Shown here: one piece after another, positions 21,990 to 30,151 of the stretch | Numbering within the stretch: the first letter of the stretch is position 1 | How the letters are laid out: each line of letters begins with the position of its first letter | Assembly (NCBI GenBank): GCA_035765895.1 | Contig: DASTWL010000015.1 | Location: 1-41,968, forward strand | Direction of reading: 5' to 3' | DNA length: 41,968 nucleotides | Source: Verrucomicrobiia bacterium | Lineage (GTDB): Bacteria > Verrucomicrobiota > Verrucomicrobiia > Limisphaerales > DSYF01 | Position numbers and translations under genes: made by a program | The notes under the pieces: generated by a model | Database searches by the model: none | What the model was told of the DNA's origin: nothing | Seen by the model: only the letters and a program-made list of their open reading frames with translations

Positions 21990-22721
21990 ATGCCGCCGAC
22001 CGGAACCGCCCGCGCCCTGCGCCGCGCCTACCCGCTGATGCGACGCCGCTTTGGACATCAGCAATGGTGGCCGGGCGAAACCCCGTTCGAAGTGTGCGTC
22101 GGTGCCGTGCTCGTGCAAAATACCAGCTGGTCCAACGTGGAGCGGGCGATTCAAAACCTCAAATCCGCCGGCGTGCTCGCACCGCGGCCGCTCTTCGTGC
22201 TGCCCCACGCGCGGCTCGCGGCACTCATCCGGCCCGCTGGTTACTTCAACGTAAAGGCCCGGCGGCTGCGGGCGTTTCTGCAAGTGCTGGTGGAGGAATT
22301 CGCGGCCGACTTGGAACAATTGTTCGCCGGTGAAACGGCCACGGTCCGCGCACGGCTGCTGGCAATTCACGGCATCGGCCCGGAGACGGCGGACAGTTTG
22401 CTGCTCTACGCCGGCGGCCACGCCCGTTTCGTAATCGACGCCTACACGAAGCGGATTTTCCAACGTCACGCCTGGTCCGGCGCACCGGCGAACCGCCTCG
22501 CCCGGCCGATCCGCAAGGATGACCTCTTCAGCTACGACGCCCTGCAATCGCTTTGTGAATCCGCCTTGAACGAGCCGGCCGGCGCCGCGCGCCTGGATTA
22601 CTGGCAGGATTATCACGCGCAACTTGTGATGGTGGGCAAACATTTCTGTCGTCCGCGCGAGCCCCGGTGCGCGGCGTGTCCGCTGCGGTCCTTGTTGCCG
22701 CCCGTTCCGCGGCCGGCCTGA
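21990..22721 (+). CDS. MagIII-like HhH-GPD DNA glycosylase with incomplete FeS motif
   Basis: The 243-residue protein (ATG 21990; ATG 21933 would add 19) belongs to the endonuclease III superfamily, COG2231-like group. Landmarks are 'WWPGETPFEVCVGAVLVQNT', the helix-hairpin-helix 'IHGIGPETADSLLLYAGG', and catalytic Asp150 in 'FVIDAYTKR'. The lyase Lys of endonuclease III is replaced by Glu in the HhH, so it is probably a monofunctional glycosylase, perhaps for 3-methyladenine as in MagIII. The C-terminal cluster motif has Cys220, Cys227 and Cys230, but the expected fourth Cys is Leu236. Only three of four [4Fe-4S] ligands remain. Its stop lies 122 bp before the giant RCC1 gene. Confidence 0.85.
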   Translation: MPPTGTARALRRAYPLMRRRFGHQQWWPGETPFEVCVGAVLVQNTSWSNVERAIQNLKSAGVLAPRPLFVLPHARLAALIRPAGYFNVKARRLRAFLQVLVEEFAADLEQLFAGETATVRARLLAIHGIGPETADSLLLYAGGHARFVIDAYTKRIFQRHAWSGAPANRLARPIRKDDLFSYDALQSLCESALNEPAGAARLDYWQDYHAQLVMVGKHFCRPREPRCAACPLRSLLPPVPRPA

Positions 22722-22843
22722 AATCGGACCGGTCCGTATTCCTGCGGAGTCGGGATTCTGGAATTGCGTTGCGGCGGCTTCGCTTTCAGACTTTGCCCAG
22801 CTTTCACCATTTCAGGTGTCACTCCGCCAAGGCGATCCGCTTA

Positions 22844-25800
22844 ATGAGAACTTCGCTCAGTGGTAGCATTGTTGCGTGTGCTTTGGGGCTGGCCATGCAG
22901 CAGACCGCCGGCGCCACGGTGCGGTATGTGGACGTGAACAGCACGCATCCAGCACCGCCCTACAACAACTGGTCCAAGGCAGCCACCAATATTCAAGACG
23001 CCGTGGACATTGCGAGTTCCGGCGACGAAGTGCTGGTCAACGACGGGGTGTATTACACAGCCGCCCGGTTTGGAGGATCCGGGACGAACTGCGTGGTGGT
23101 CAATCTGCCCATTGTCGTGGTGAGCGTGAATGGCCCCGAAGCGACCCGAATCGACGGCCAGGGATCCAGCCGCTGTGTCTATCTGGCCGGCGGCGCCACG
23201 CTTTCCGGCTTCACGCTGACCAACGGAACCGCCCCCAGCGGCGGGGGCGTCTATTGTGCGACGACAAATTCCCTGATTGCCAACTGTGTGTTCCTGGGAA
23301 ACACCGCCACGAACTTCGGAGGCGGGGTATATCAGGGCAGCCTGACGAATTGCCTGCTCGCCGGGAACACCAGTTTGACGGGCGGCGCGGCTGCTTACAG
23401 CCTCCTCACTGACTGCCAACTGAACGCCAACTCCTCTGCCAAAGGCGGGGGCGCATTCGCCAGCACGCTGCGTGGCTGCGTGCTCAGCAGTAATTTCTAC
23501 ACCGCCGGTTCCTTGATGTTCGGTGGCGGGGCGTTCTACAGCACCTTGAGCGACTGTCTGTTGACCGGCAATCTGGCCGAGCAAAGCGGCGGCGGCGCCG
23601 CCAATTCAACGCTCAGCAACTGCGTGCTGGCCGGAAACCGCACCACCGAAGGTGAAGGCGGTGGCGCGTATGTCAGCACTCTGTTGGATTGTGTCCTGTC
23701 CAACAACATCGCCGCCTTCCGGGGCGGCAATGCTTCCCGCAGCGATTTGACGAACTGTCTCCTGACCGGAGGGAGCGCAACCTGGAGTGGTGGCGCCCGG
23801 GAATGCACGCTGCAAAACTGCACGGTGGCCGGGAACTCGGCATCCGTCAGCGCCGGCGGGATTGATGCCTGCACGGCAAACGACAGCATCGTTTATTACA
23901 ACACCGCCCCGAGCGAACCGAATTTTTCCGCCAGCACGCTGAACACCAGCTGCACCACGCCGCTGCCCACCAATGGCGTGGGCAACATCACAGCTCCGCC
24001 CCGCTTTGTGAATCAGGCAGGCGGCGACTACCATTTGCAGGCCACCTCCTTCGCCATCAATTCGGGCGACAATGGCAACGTCACGGCCGCCTCGGATCTG
24101 GACGGCCATCCGCGCATCGTTGACGGGACGGTGGATCTGGGGGCGTATGAATACCAACAACTGCTTCCCGCCGCCTTCACGGCGCCCGCGACTGAAGTGC
24201 GCGCGGAACAGGCGACATTGAACGGATTCGCCCTCCCGAACGGACAGCCCACCAGCGCGTGGTTCGAGTGGGGCGAACGGGGCACATTCAGCCAGTCCAC
24301 GCCGCCCGTTGCGGTGGGAGTTGCTTCCCATGTGATCTGGCTGCAAGCCCCAATCTCCAATTTGGTCGCCGGGATTGTTTATCAGGGCCGGCTGGTGGCC
24401 AGCAACGCGGTCGGTGTGGCCTACGGCGCGCCGCAGCCGTTCACCACTGCAGCCCGTCTCCGTGCCTGGGGCTACTCAAACGCGGGTCAGACCAATATTC
24501 CCGATGGGCTGCGCGGCAACTCGGTGACAGCAATGGCCGGCGGCGGCTACTTCACCGTCGCCCTGCTCGCGAGCGGACGCGTTCAGGCCTGGGGTGAAAA
24601 CGTTTATGGCCAGACTGATGTGCCGGTTGGAATAAGCAATGTCATCGCGGTTGCCGCCGGTGAATTTCACGCGCTCGCCCTGCAATTCAACGGGACGGTG
24701 GTGGCCTGGGGCGATGATACGTATGGCGCGACCAATGTGCCTTCCGGCTTGAGCAATGTGGTCGCGATTGCCGCGGGTGGGAACCATTGTCTGGCGTTGC
24801 GTTCGGACGGAACCGTGGTGGCGTGGGGCCGTGATTCCGATGGCCAGACCGATGTCCCGGTGGCGTTGAGCAATGTCGTGGCCGTGGCGGGCGGACGTTA
24901 TCACAGCGTGGCGCTCCGGGCGGATGGCACGGTTGTGAACTGGGGGCGCACGAATGAGAATCAAACCAGCTTGCCGTCCAACATCACTCACGTGGCGGCC
25001 ATTGCGGCAGGCGGCTATCACAATCTCGCCTTGCGCACCGACGGCACAACGCGGGCGTGGGGCTACAACCAGTTCAACGAAACCGTGGCCCCGGACGACG
25101 CAACCAACCTCGTGTCCGTGGCCTGCGGCCTGTTTCACAATGTCGCGCTGCGCAACGACGGAACCGTGCGCGCCTGGTGGTATGACAACTACGGCGAGTC
25201 ATCCGTGCCTCCGGGTTTGAGCAACGTGGTGTTGGTGGCGGCCGGGTTCGACCACAGCCTCGCCACCGTAGCCAATCACCCTCCCCAGGCCGGTCCAACG
25301 AACGCATCGGCGGTGTCGGGCCAGGAACTGGTGCTGCACCTATTCGGCTCGGACCCCGATGGCGATCCGGTTGGCTTCCAGATTCTGTCACTGCCCGAAC
25401 ATGGGACGCTTTACCAGTATGACAACGGAGTCCGGGGCTCGCCGGTCACGCTTTCAAACAGCGTTGTCTCGGACTCTGCCGGGCGCGTCGTATTCGTGGG
25501 GGATTTCTCGGACGTGCCCGACGCGTTTTCGTTTGTGGCCGATGACGGCTTGACCGACTCCGCACCGGCATCCGTTTCGCTCGATATTCGCCTGCCGCAT
25601 GCGCCGTTCGCCCACACTCAACCGGCCGATCATACGACCACCAATTCCACCGTGTTGAACGGCATGGCCACACCCAACGGGCTGGATGCCATCGCCTGGT
25701 TCGAGTGGGGCGAGCGGGGCGGTTCCACGGCCACCACCGGGCCGGTCACAGCAGGAAACGGCTTCGGAGTCGTGCGCGTCAGCACGGCCATCTCAAATCT

Positions 25801-28800
25801 GCTGGGCGGACACGATTATCAATGCCGTCTGGTCGTCAGCAATGCACTGGGCATTCACCGCGGCATCGCGCAGTGCTTTGCTCCCGTCAAACGCGTCCAG
25901 GCCTGGGGTGACAATGGCTACGGACAGACCAATCTGCCGCCCGGCCTGGGCAACGTGGTGGCCTTGGACGGCGGCGGCCTGCACAGTGTCGTGCTCCGAG
26001 CCGACGGCACGGTGGCAGCGTGGGGCTACGATGGCTATGGCGAAACCGATGTTCCTTCGGGGCTGAGCAACGTCATCGCAGTGTCTGCCGGCTATTACCA
26101 CAGTCTCGCGCTGAAGGCCGACGGCACTGTGGTGGCCTGGGGCAGCCATTTTAATCGTTCGACCGGTCAACCCGCGACGCCGCCCGCAGGATTGAGCAAC
26201 GTCGTGGCCATTGCCGGCGGCGGTTCTCACAGCGTCGCGCTGAAGGCCGATGGGGGCGTGGCGGCCTGGGGTTACAACTATTTTGGCCAGACGAACGTGC
26301 CGCCGGGCCTGAGCAACGTCGTGGCTGTGGCGTGCGGTTATGAACACAGCCTCGCCTTGAAGGACGATGGAACCGTTGTGGGCTGGGGCGACAATGAATA
26401 CGGCCAGACGAACGTGCCGGCGGGCCTGACCAATGTGGTCGCCGTGGCGGCTGGACACTGGTTCAGCCTGGCGGTGAAGGACGACGGAAGCGTCATCGCA
26501 TGGGGTAATGACGACCATGGTCAGACCAACGTGCCGGCGGGCCTGACCAACGTCGTGTTGGCATCTGGCGGCACCTGGCACGGCCTGGCCATGGATGATC
26601 AAGGCAAGGTGACGACTTGGGGACTGGGTGTGCCCGGCCCCAACACGGTGCCGGACAGTGTGAGCAATGCCGTCGCAGCGTCCGCGGGGGGCAGCCACGA
26701 TCTCGCGCTGGTTGACAATTCCCCGCCAGAGGCGCTGGCGCAGACCATCACCGGCCCCGCCAACAACGATCTCATCATCACCCTGCAGGGCACCGACCGT
26801 GATGCGGATCTCCTTTCGTTCCGGATTGCGCTGCCGGCCACAGCCGGCACGTTATATCAATATGTCGCCGGGGAGCGAGGTGCGGTCATCGCTTCCACAG
26901 ACACCGTTGTCAGCGATTCGCTTGGCCGCGTCATTTTTGTGCCGGCAACGAACTCGTTTGACAGCCCCTACTCAAGTTTAAGTTTCGTGGCGGATGACGG
27001 CAACGCGACCTCGGCTCCGGCATCCGTGACCATCAACATTGAAGGCCGCGCGTATGCCCATACGCTTGCACCGACGGGACTGACGCCGGCCGGGGCCGTG
27101 TTCAACGGCGTCACCGTTCCCAACGGATTCGATTCTACCGCGTGGTTTGAATGGGGCGAACCGGGCAATTTCGTGAACCGCACCCCGCCAGTTCCAGCGG
27201 GCAACGGACTCGTGGTGGTGCCGGTTAGTGCGGTGGTTTACAACCTGCCGACGACGACGACGCTGGAATGCCGGCTGGTCGTCAGCAATGCGGCCGGGGT
27301 GAGATTTGGTTTTCCGCAATTGTTCGCCACCCGTTTGCGTGCGCGGTTGTGGGGCAATTACAATGTCGATGGAGAGACGAATATCCCCGCGGGGTTGGGA
27401 GGGCTGATGAGCCTGGCCACCGGCAGCGGTCACACGCTGGCGCTCAAGCGGGACGGCACCGTGGTTGGCTGGGGCTTCAACAACTATGGCCAGACCATTC
27501 CGCCGACGGGGTTGAGCAACGTCATCCGCGTGGCGGCGGGAAATATCTTCAGCCTGGCGCTCAAGTCAGACCATACGGTCACTGCTTGGGGACAGGATGA
27601 ATTTGATTTGGGGATGCCGCCCGGCCTGAGCAACATTACGGACATTGCGGCCGGCCCCACGCTGGCATTGGCGATCAAACCCGAAGGCAGAATTCTCGGC
27701 TGGGGCGACAGGGGCCAGCCGGAGCTGACAAACTATCCCCCCACCCTCAGCAATGTCGTGATGGTCGCCGCGGGCTCCTATCACGGATTGGCACTCAAAG
27801 CCGATGGAACAATCACGGCGTGGGGCTACGGCGTCAACAACCTGACGAACGTGCCGCCCGCGGCCAGCGACTGCGTGGCGGTCGCTGCAGGAACTGCGCA
27901 CAGCCTCGCGTTGCGATCCGATGGCACCGTGGTTGGCTGGGGAAGCAACACGAAGGGAGCGGCGACGCCGCCCGCCGGTCTGAGCAACGTCGTGGCCATT
28001 GCCGCGCATGGAGACGTCAGTTTTGCCCTGAAACACGACGGCACCATCGTCGCCTGGGGCGACAACAGCTACGGCCAGCAAGAGCCGCCCCCCGGTCTCG
28101 AACACTTCGTCAAGGTTTCACCCGCCGATGATTTCACCGCCGCGTTGGTCACCAACACGCCGCCCGTGGCGGCATCCCAATCAGTAACGGGTTTTGGCAA
28201 TTCCGATCTGGTCATTCCGTTGTCTGGAAATGATGTGGATGGCGATGTGCTGTCCTACACCGTGGAAACGCTGCCGCTGATTGGGACTCTATACCAATAC
28301 GCCGGTGGCGGACGAGGGACGGCAATCACCACCAATGGCACACCCGTCATGGACGACGGCGCGCGGGTCGTTTTTGTTCCGCAAGGAGGTGAGGTGGGGC
28401 AGGACTACGCGAGCTTCGAATTCACCGCCTTTGACGGCGACGCGAAATCCGCGCTAGGGGTGTTGCACATTGACGAAGTCGCCCGTCTGGACGTCTTCAC
28501 CTCCCCCGCCAGTGAAACGAGCCTGACGAATGCAAGGCTGAATGGTTTTGTCTCACCACACGGATTCAACGCCGCAGCGTGGTTCGAATGGGGCACAAAT
28601 ACCAGTTACGGCCGGTCCACAACGCCGGTCAACGTGATGTCTAATTTTGGCGTATTGCAGGTCAGCCAACCCATCACGGGAGTGACTGCCGGACAGGTCA
28701 TTCATTTCCGTCTGATCGCCAGCAATGCAACGCAAATTGTGCAGGGACCCGACCAGCGCTTCGTTACGGGCGGCCGGCTCACTGCCTGGGGCGACAACTC

Positions 28801-30145
28801 CTCCGGACAGTCCAGTGTGCCAGCCAACCAGGGCGCGGTCGTTTCCGTGACCGGTGGCTTCTCGCACAGCCTCGCGCTGCGGGCTGATGGAACCGTGCTG
28901 GCCTGGGGCAACAACGCCTACGGCCAGACCACTGTTCCCGGGCTGCCGGCGGTTGCGTCCCTCGCCGCCGGAGGATTCCATAACGTCGCGTTGCTCGCGG
29001 ACGGGCGGGTCGTCGCGTGGGGCCGGAATAACGCGGGGCAAACCAACGTGCCCCCGAGCGCCACGAACATCGTGGCCGTTGCGGCGGGCGGCCAGCATTC
29101 CCTGGCGCTGCGCGACGATGGTTCGCTGGTGGCTTGGGGCGATAATTCGCAAGGCCAACGCAACGTGCCTGCCGGGCTGACCAATGTCGTGGGCATCGCG
29201 GCGGGCTGGTATCATAACGTCGCGTTACGCGGGGATGGCACGGTCACCGCATGGGGCGCCAACAACTACGGGCAGTCGAGCGTTCCCGAAGGAGTGAGCA
29301 ACGTGGTCTGGGTGGGAGCCGGTTTGTATCACAGCCTCGCGCTTCGCCACGACGGCACGCTGGTGGCCTGGGGCTTGAATTCTTCAAGCCAGACGAACGT
29401 GCCCGCCGCATTTACGAACGTAGTAGCAGCAGCCTGTGGTGGCTCACATAATCTGATGCTGGCGGCAGACGATACGTTTGCCGGCTGGGGCTATAATTAC
29501 TTTGGACAAGCTTTACCTCCCGCCGCCATTAGCAATGTCGTTCTCTTTGCGGCGGGTGGTTCACATTCTTTGGCGTTGATGCCAGGCCAGGCGCCTTTCG
29601 CACTCAATCAGGTTGTCGCCGGTTATCCGGACAAAGATTTGTTGATCACCCTCGCCGGCGCCAGCTCCAGTGGCAGTCCGTTGACATATCGCATCATCAG
29701 CCTGCCCGAGGTGGGATTACTTTACCAATGCAACAATGGCGCGCGGGGCCCGCAAATCACTTCAACCAACATCATCGTTGCCGACGCCAACCAGCGCGTC
29801 ATCTTCGTGCCGGCCGAACACGAGATCGGCAATCCGTATGCAGCGTTTGATTTCGTGGCCAATGACGGCGCGGTTGATTCCGACCCCGCATCAGTCACGG
29901 TAAACATCGTCCTGCCCGTTGTTCCGGTCATGGATGTGACCGGCTCCGGATTATCGACCAATGGCGAGTTCCGGATCGTCTTTAGCGGAACCAGCAATGC
30001 AACTTACCGGGTGTGGGCCTCAACGAACCTGCTCGATTGGGAAGCCCTTGGCACAGCGGAGACCGCATCTCCCGGTTCATTCTTCTTTCTTGATCCTGCA
30101 GCCACCAACTGGCCACAGCGCTTTTACCGCGTCACCGCCCCTTAA
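22844..30145 (+). CDS. Giant exported RCC1-repeat protein with beta-helix (2433 aa)
   Basis: The start is ATG 22844, which opens a signal peptide ('SGSIVACALGLAMQQTAGA'); the frame runs back to 22667 through non-coding-like sequence. Residues ~25-440 form a right-handed parallel beta-helix of the choice-of-anchor Q type ('RYVDVNS', 'NIQDAVDIASSGDEVLV', then ~22-residue coils). Four near-identical-length units follow (~480 residues each): an FN3-like domain ('AWFEWGERG', 'RLVVSNA'), seven RCC1-like repeats ('ALKADGTVVAWGDN-x-YGQTNVP'), and an Ig/cadherin-like domain ('PPxA', 'GTLYQY', 'FVADDG'). The C-terminal tail has 'ATYRVWASTNLLDW' and ends 'RFYRVTAP'. It is probably secreted or surface-exposed and binds other molecules. 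It precedes the glycine-rich gene by 6 bp. Ligand unknown. Confidence 0.9.
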   Translation: MRTSLSGSIVACALGLAMQQTAGATVRYVDVNSTHPAPPYNNWSKAATNIQDAVDIASSGDEVLVNDGVYYTAARFGGSGTNCVVVNLPIVVVSVNGPEATRIDGQGSSRCVYLAGGATLSGFTLTNGTAPSGGGVYCATTNSLIANCVFLGNTATNFGGGVYQGSLTNCLLAGNTSLTGGAAAYSLLTDCQLNANSSAKGGGAFASTLRGCVLSSNFYTAGSLMFGGGAFYSTLSDCLLTGNLAEQSGGGAANSTLSNCVLAGNRTTEGEGGGAYVSTLLDCVLSNNIAAFRGGNASRSDLTNCLLTGGSATWSGGARECTLQNCTVAGNSASVSAGGIDACTANDSIVYYNTAPSEPNFSASTLNTSCTTPLPTNGVGNITAPPRFVNQAGGDYHLQATSFAINSGDNGNVTAASDLDGHPRIVDGTVDLGAYEYQQLLPAAFTAPATEVRAEQATLNGFALPNGQPTSAWFEWGERGTFSQSTPPVAVGVASHVIWLQAPISNLVAGIVYQGRLVASNAVGVAYGAPQPFTTAARLRAWGYSNAGQTNIPDGLRGNSVTAMAGGGYFTVALLASGRVQAWGENVYGQTDVPVGISNVIAVAAGEFHALALQFNGTVVAWGDDTYGATNVPSGLSNVVAIAAGGNHCLALRSDGTVVAWGRDSDGQTDVPVALSNVVAVAGGRYHSVALRADGTVVNWGRTNENQTSLPSNITHVAAIAAGGYHNLALRTDGTTRAWGYNQFNETVAPDDATNLVSVACGLFHNVALRNDGTVRAWWYDNYGESSVPPGLSNVVLVAAGFDHSLATVANHPPQAGPTNASAVSGQELVLHLFGSDPDGDPVGFQILSLPEHGTLYQYDNGVRGSPVTLSNSVVSDSAGRVVFVGDFSDVPDAFSFVADDGLTDSAPASVSLDIRLPHAPFAHTQPADHTTTNSTVLNGMATPNGLDAIAWFEWGERGGSTATTGPVTAGNGFGVVRVSTAISNLLGGHDYQCRLVVSNALGIHRGIAQCFAPVKRVQAWGDNGYGQTNLPPGLGNVVALDGGGLHSVVLRADGTVAAWGYDGYGETDVPSGLSNVIAVSAGYYHSLALKADGTVVAWGSHFNRSTGQPATPPAGLSNVVAIAGGGSHSVALKADGGVAAWGYNYFGQTNVPPGLSNVVAVACGYEHSLALKDDGTVVGWGDNEYGQTNVPAGLTNVVAVAAGHWFSLAVKDDGSVIAWGNDDHGQTNVPAGLTNVVLASGGTWHGLAMDDQGKVTTWGLGVPGPNTVPDSVSNAVAASAGGSHDLALVDNSPPEALAQTITGPANNDLIITLQGTDRDADLLSFRIALPATAGTLYQYVAGERGAVIASTDTVVSDSLGRVIFVPATNSFDSPYSSLSFVADDGNATSAPASVTINIEGRAYAHTLAPTGLTPAGAVFNGVTVPNGFDSTAWFEWGEPGNFVNRTPPVPAGNGLVVVPVSAVVYNLPTTTTLECRLVVSNAAGVRFGFPQLFATRLRARLWGNYNVDGETNIPAGLGGLMSLATGSGHTLALKRDGTVVGWGFNNYGQTIPPTGLSNVIRVAAGNIFSLALKSDHTVTAWGQDEFDLGMPPGLSNITDIAAGPTLALAIKPEGRILGWGDRGQPELTNYPPTLSNVVMVAAGSYHGLALKADGTITAWGYGVNNLTNVPPAASDCVAVAAGTAHSLALRSDGTVVGWGSNTKGAATPPAGLSNVVAIAAHGDVSFALKHDGTIVAWGDNSYGQQEPPPGLEHFVKVSPADDFTAALVTNTPPVAASQSVTGFGNSDLVIPLSGNDVDGDVLSYTVETLPLIGTLYQYAGGGRGTAITTNGTPVMDDGARVVFVPQGGEVGQDYASFEFTAFDGDAKSALGVLHIDEVARLDVFTSPASETSLTNARLNGFVSPHGFNAAAWFEWGTNTSYGRSTTPVNVMSNFGVLQVSQPITGVTAGQVIHFRLIASNATQIVQGPDQRFVTGGRLTAWGDNSSGQSSVPANQGAVVSVTGGFSHSLALRADGTVLAWGNNAYGQTTVPGLPAVASLAAGGFHNVALLADGRVVAWGRNNAGQTNVPPSATNIVAVAAGGQHSLALRDDGSLVAWGDNSQGQRNVPAGLTNVVGIAAGWYHNVALRGDGTVTAWGANNYGQSSVPEGVSNVVWVGAGLYHSLALRHDGTLVAWGLNSSSQTNVPAAFTNVVAAACGGSHNLMLAADDTFAGWGYNYFGQALPPAAISNVVLFAAGGSHSLALMPGQAPFALNQVVAGYPDKDLLITLAGASSSGSPLTYRIISLPEVGLLYQCNNGARGPQITSTNIIVADANQRVIFVPAEHEIGNPYAAFDFVANDGAVDSDPASVTVNIVLPVVPVMDVTGSGLSTNGEFRIVFSGTSNATYRVWASTNLLDWEALGTAETASPGSFFFLDPAATNWPQRFYRVTAP
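23270..23900 (+). repeat. Beta-helix coils with a nine-cysteine ladder
   Basis: Nine successive coils carry Cys at the same place in a 'L-x-[ND/G]-C-x-[LV]-x-x-N' strand: NCVFLGN, NCLLAGN, DCQLNAN, GCVLSSN, DCLLTGN, NCVLAGN, DCVLSNN, NCLLTGG, NCTVAGN. The tenth has Ser instead (NDSIVYYN). The mean period is about 22 residues, one turn of a parallel beta-helix, so the cysteines should stack in a line. Confidence 0.75.
24171..25604 (+). repeat. Module 1: FN3-like / seven WG repeats / Ig-like
   Basis: The FN3-like part runs to about 24452. Seven Trp-Gly centres follow (RAWG, QAWG, VAWG, VAWG, VNWG, RAWG and RAWW, the last with Trp for Gly), then the Ig/cadherin-like part from ~25276 ('HPPQAGPTNASAVSG', 'GTLYQYDNG', 'FVADDGLTDSAPASV'). 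Confidence 0.75.
25605..27045 (+). repeat. Module 2: FN3-like / seven WG repeats / Ig-like
   Basis: FN3-like ('NGMATPNGLDAIAWFEWGER') to ~25888; seven WG repeats to ~26724 (QAWG, AAWG, VAWG, AAWG, VGWG, IAWG, TTWG), the third lengthened by a 3-4 residue insertion; then Ig-like ('SPPEALAQTITG', 'GTLYQYVAG', 'FVADDGNATSAPASV'). This is the best-conserved propeller of the four. Confidence 0.75.
27046..28485 (+). repeat. Module 3: FN3-like / seven WG repeats / Ig-like
   Basis: FN3-like ('NGVTVPNGFDSTAWFEWGEP') to ~27333; seven WG repeats to ~28150 (RLWG, VGWG, TAWG, LGWG, TAWG, VGWG, VAWG); Ig-like ('TPPVAASQSVTG', 'GTLYQYAGG', 'FTAFDGDAKSA'). Its blades depart most from consensus. Confidence 0.75.
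28486..29925 (+). repeat. Module 4: FN3-like / seven WG repeats / Ig-like
   Basis: FN3-like ('NGFVSPHGFNAAAWFEWGTN') to ~28770; seven WG repeats to ~29590 (TAWG, LAWG, VAWG, VAWG, TAWG, VAWG, AGWG); Ig-like ('APFALNQVVAGYP', 'GLLYQCNNG', 'FVANDGAVDSDPASV'). The ~220-bp tail to the stop is unique. Confidence 0.75.
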
Positions 30146-30151
30146 TTTCCT

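Noticed and set aside
22750..22780. Sigma-54-like promoter (TGG...TTGC) before the giant gene
   Set aside because: Only nine bases separate the GG and GC elements, while the sigma-54 spacing requires ten; the remaining consensus also fails.
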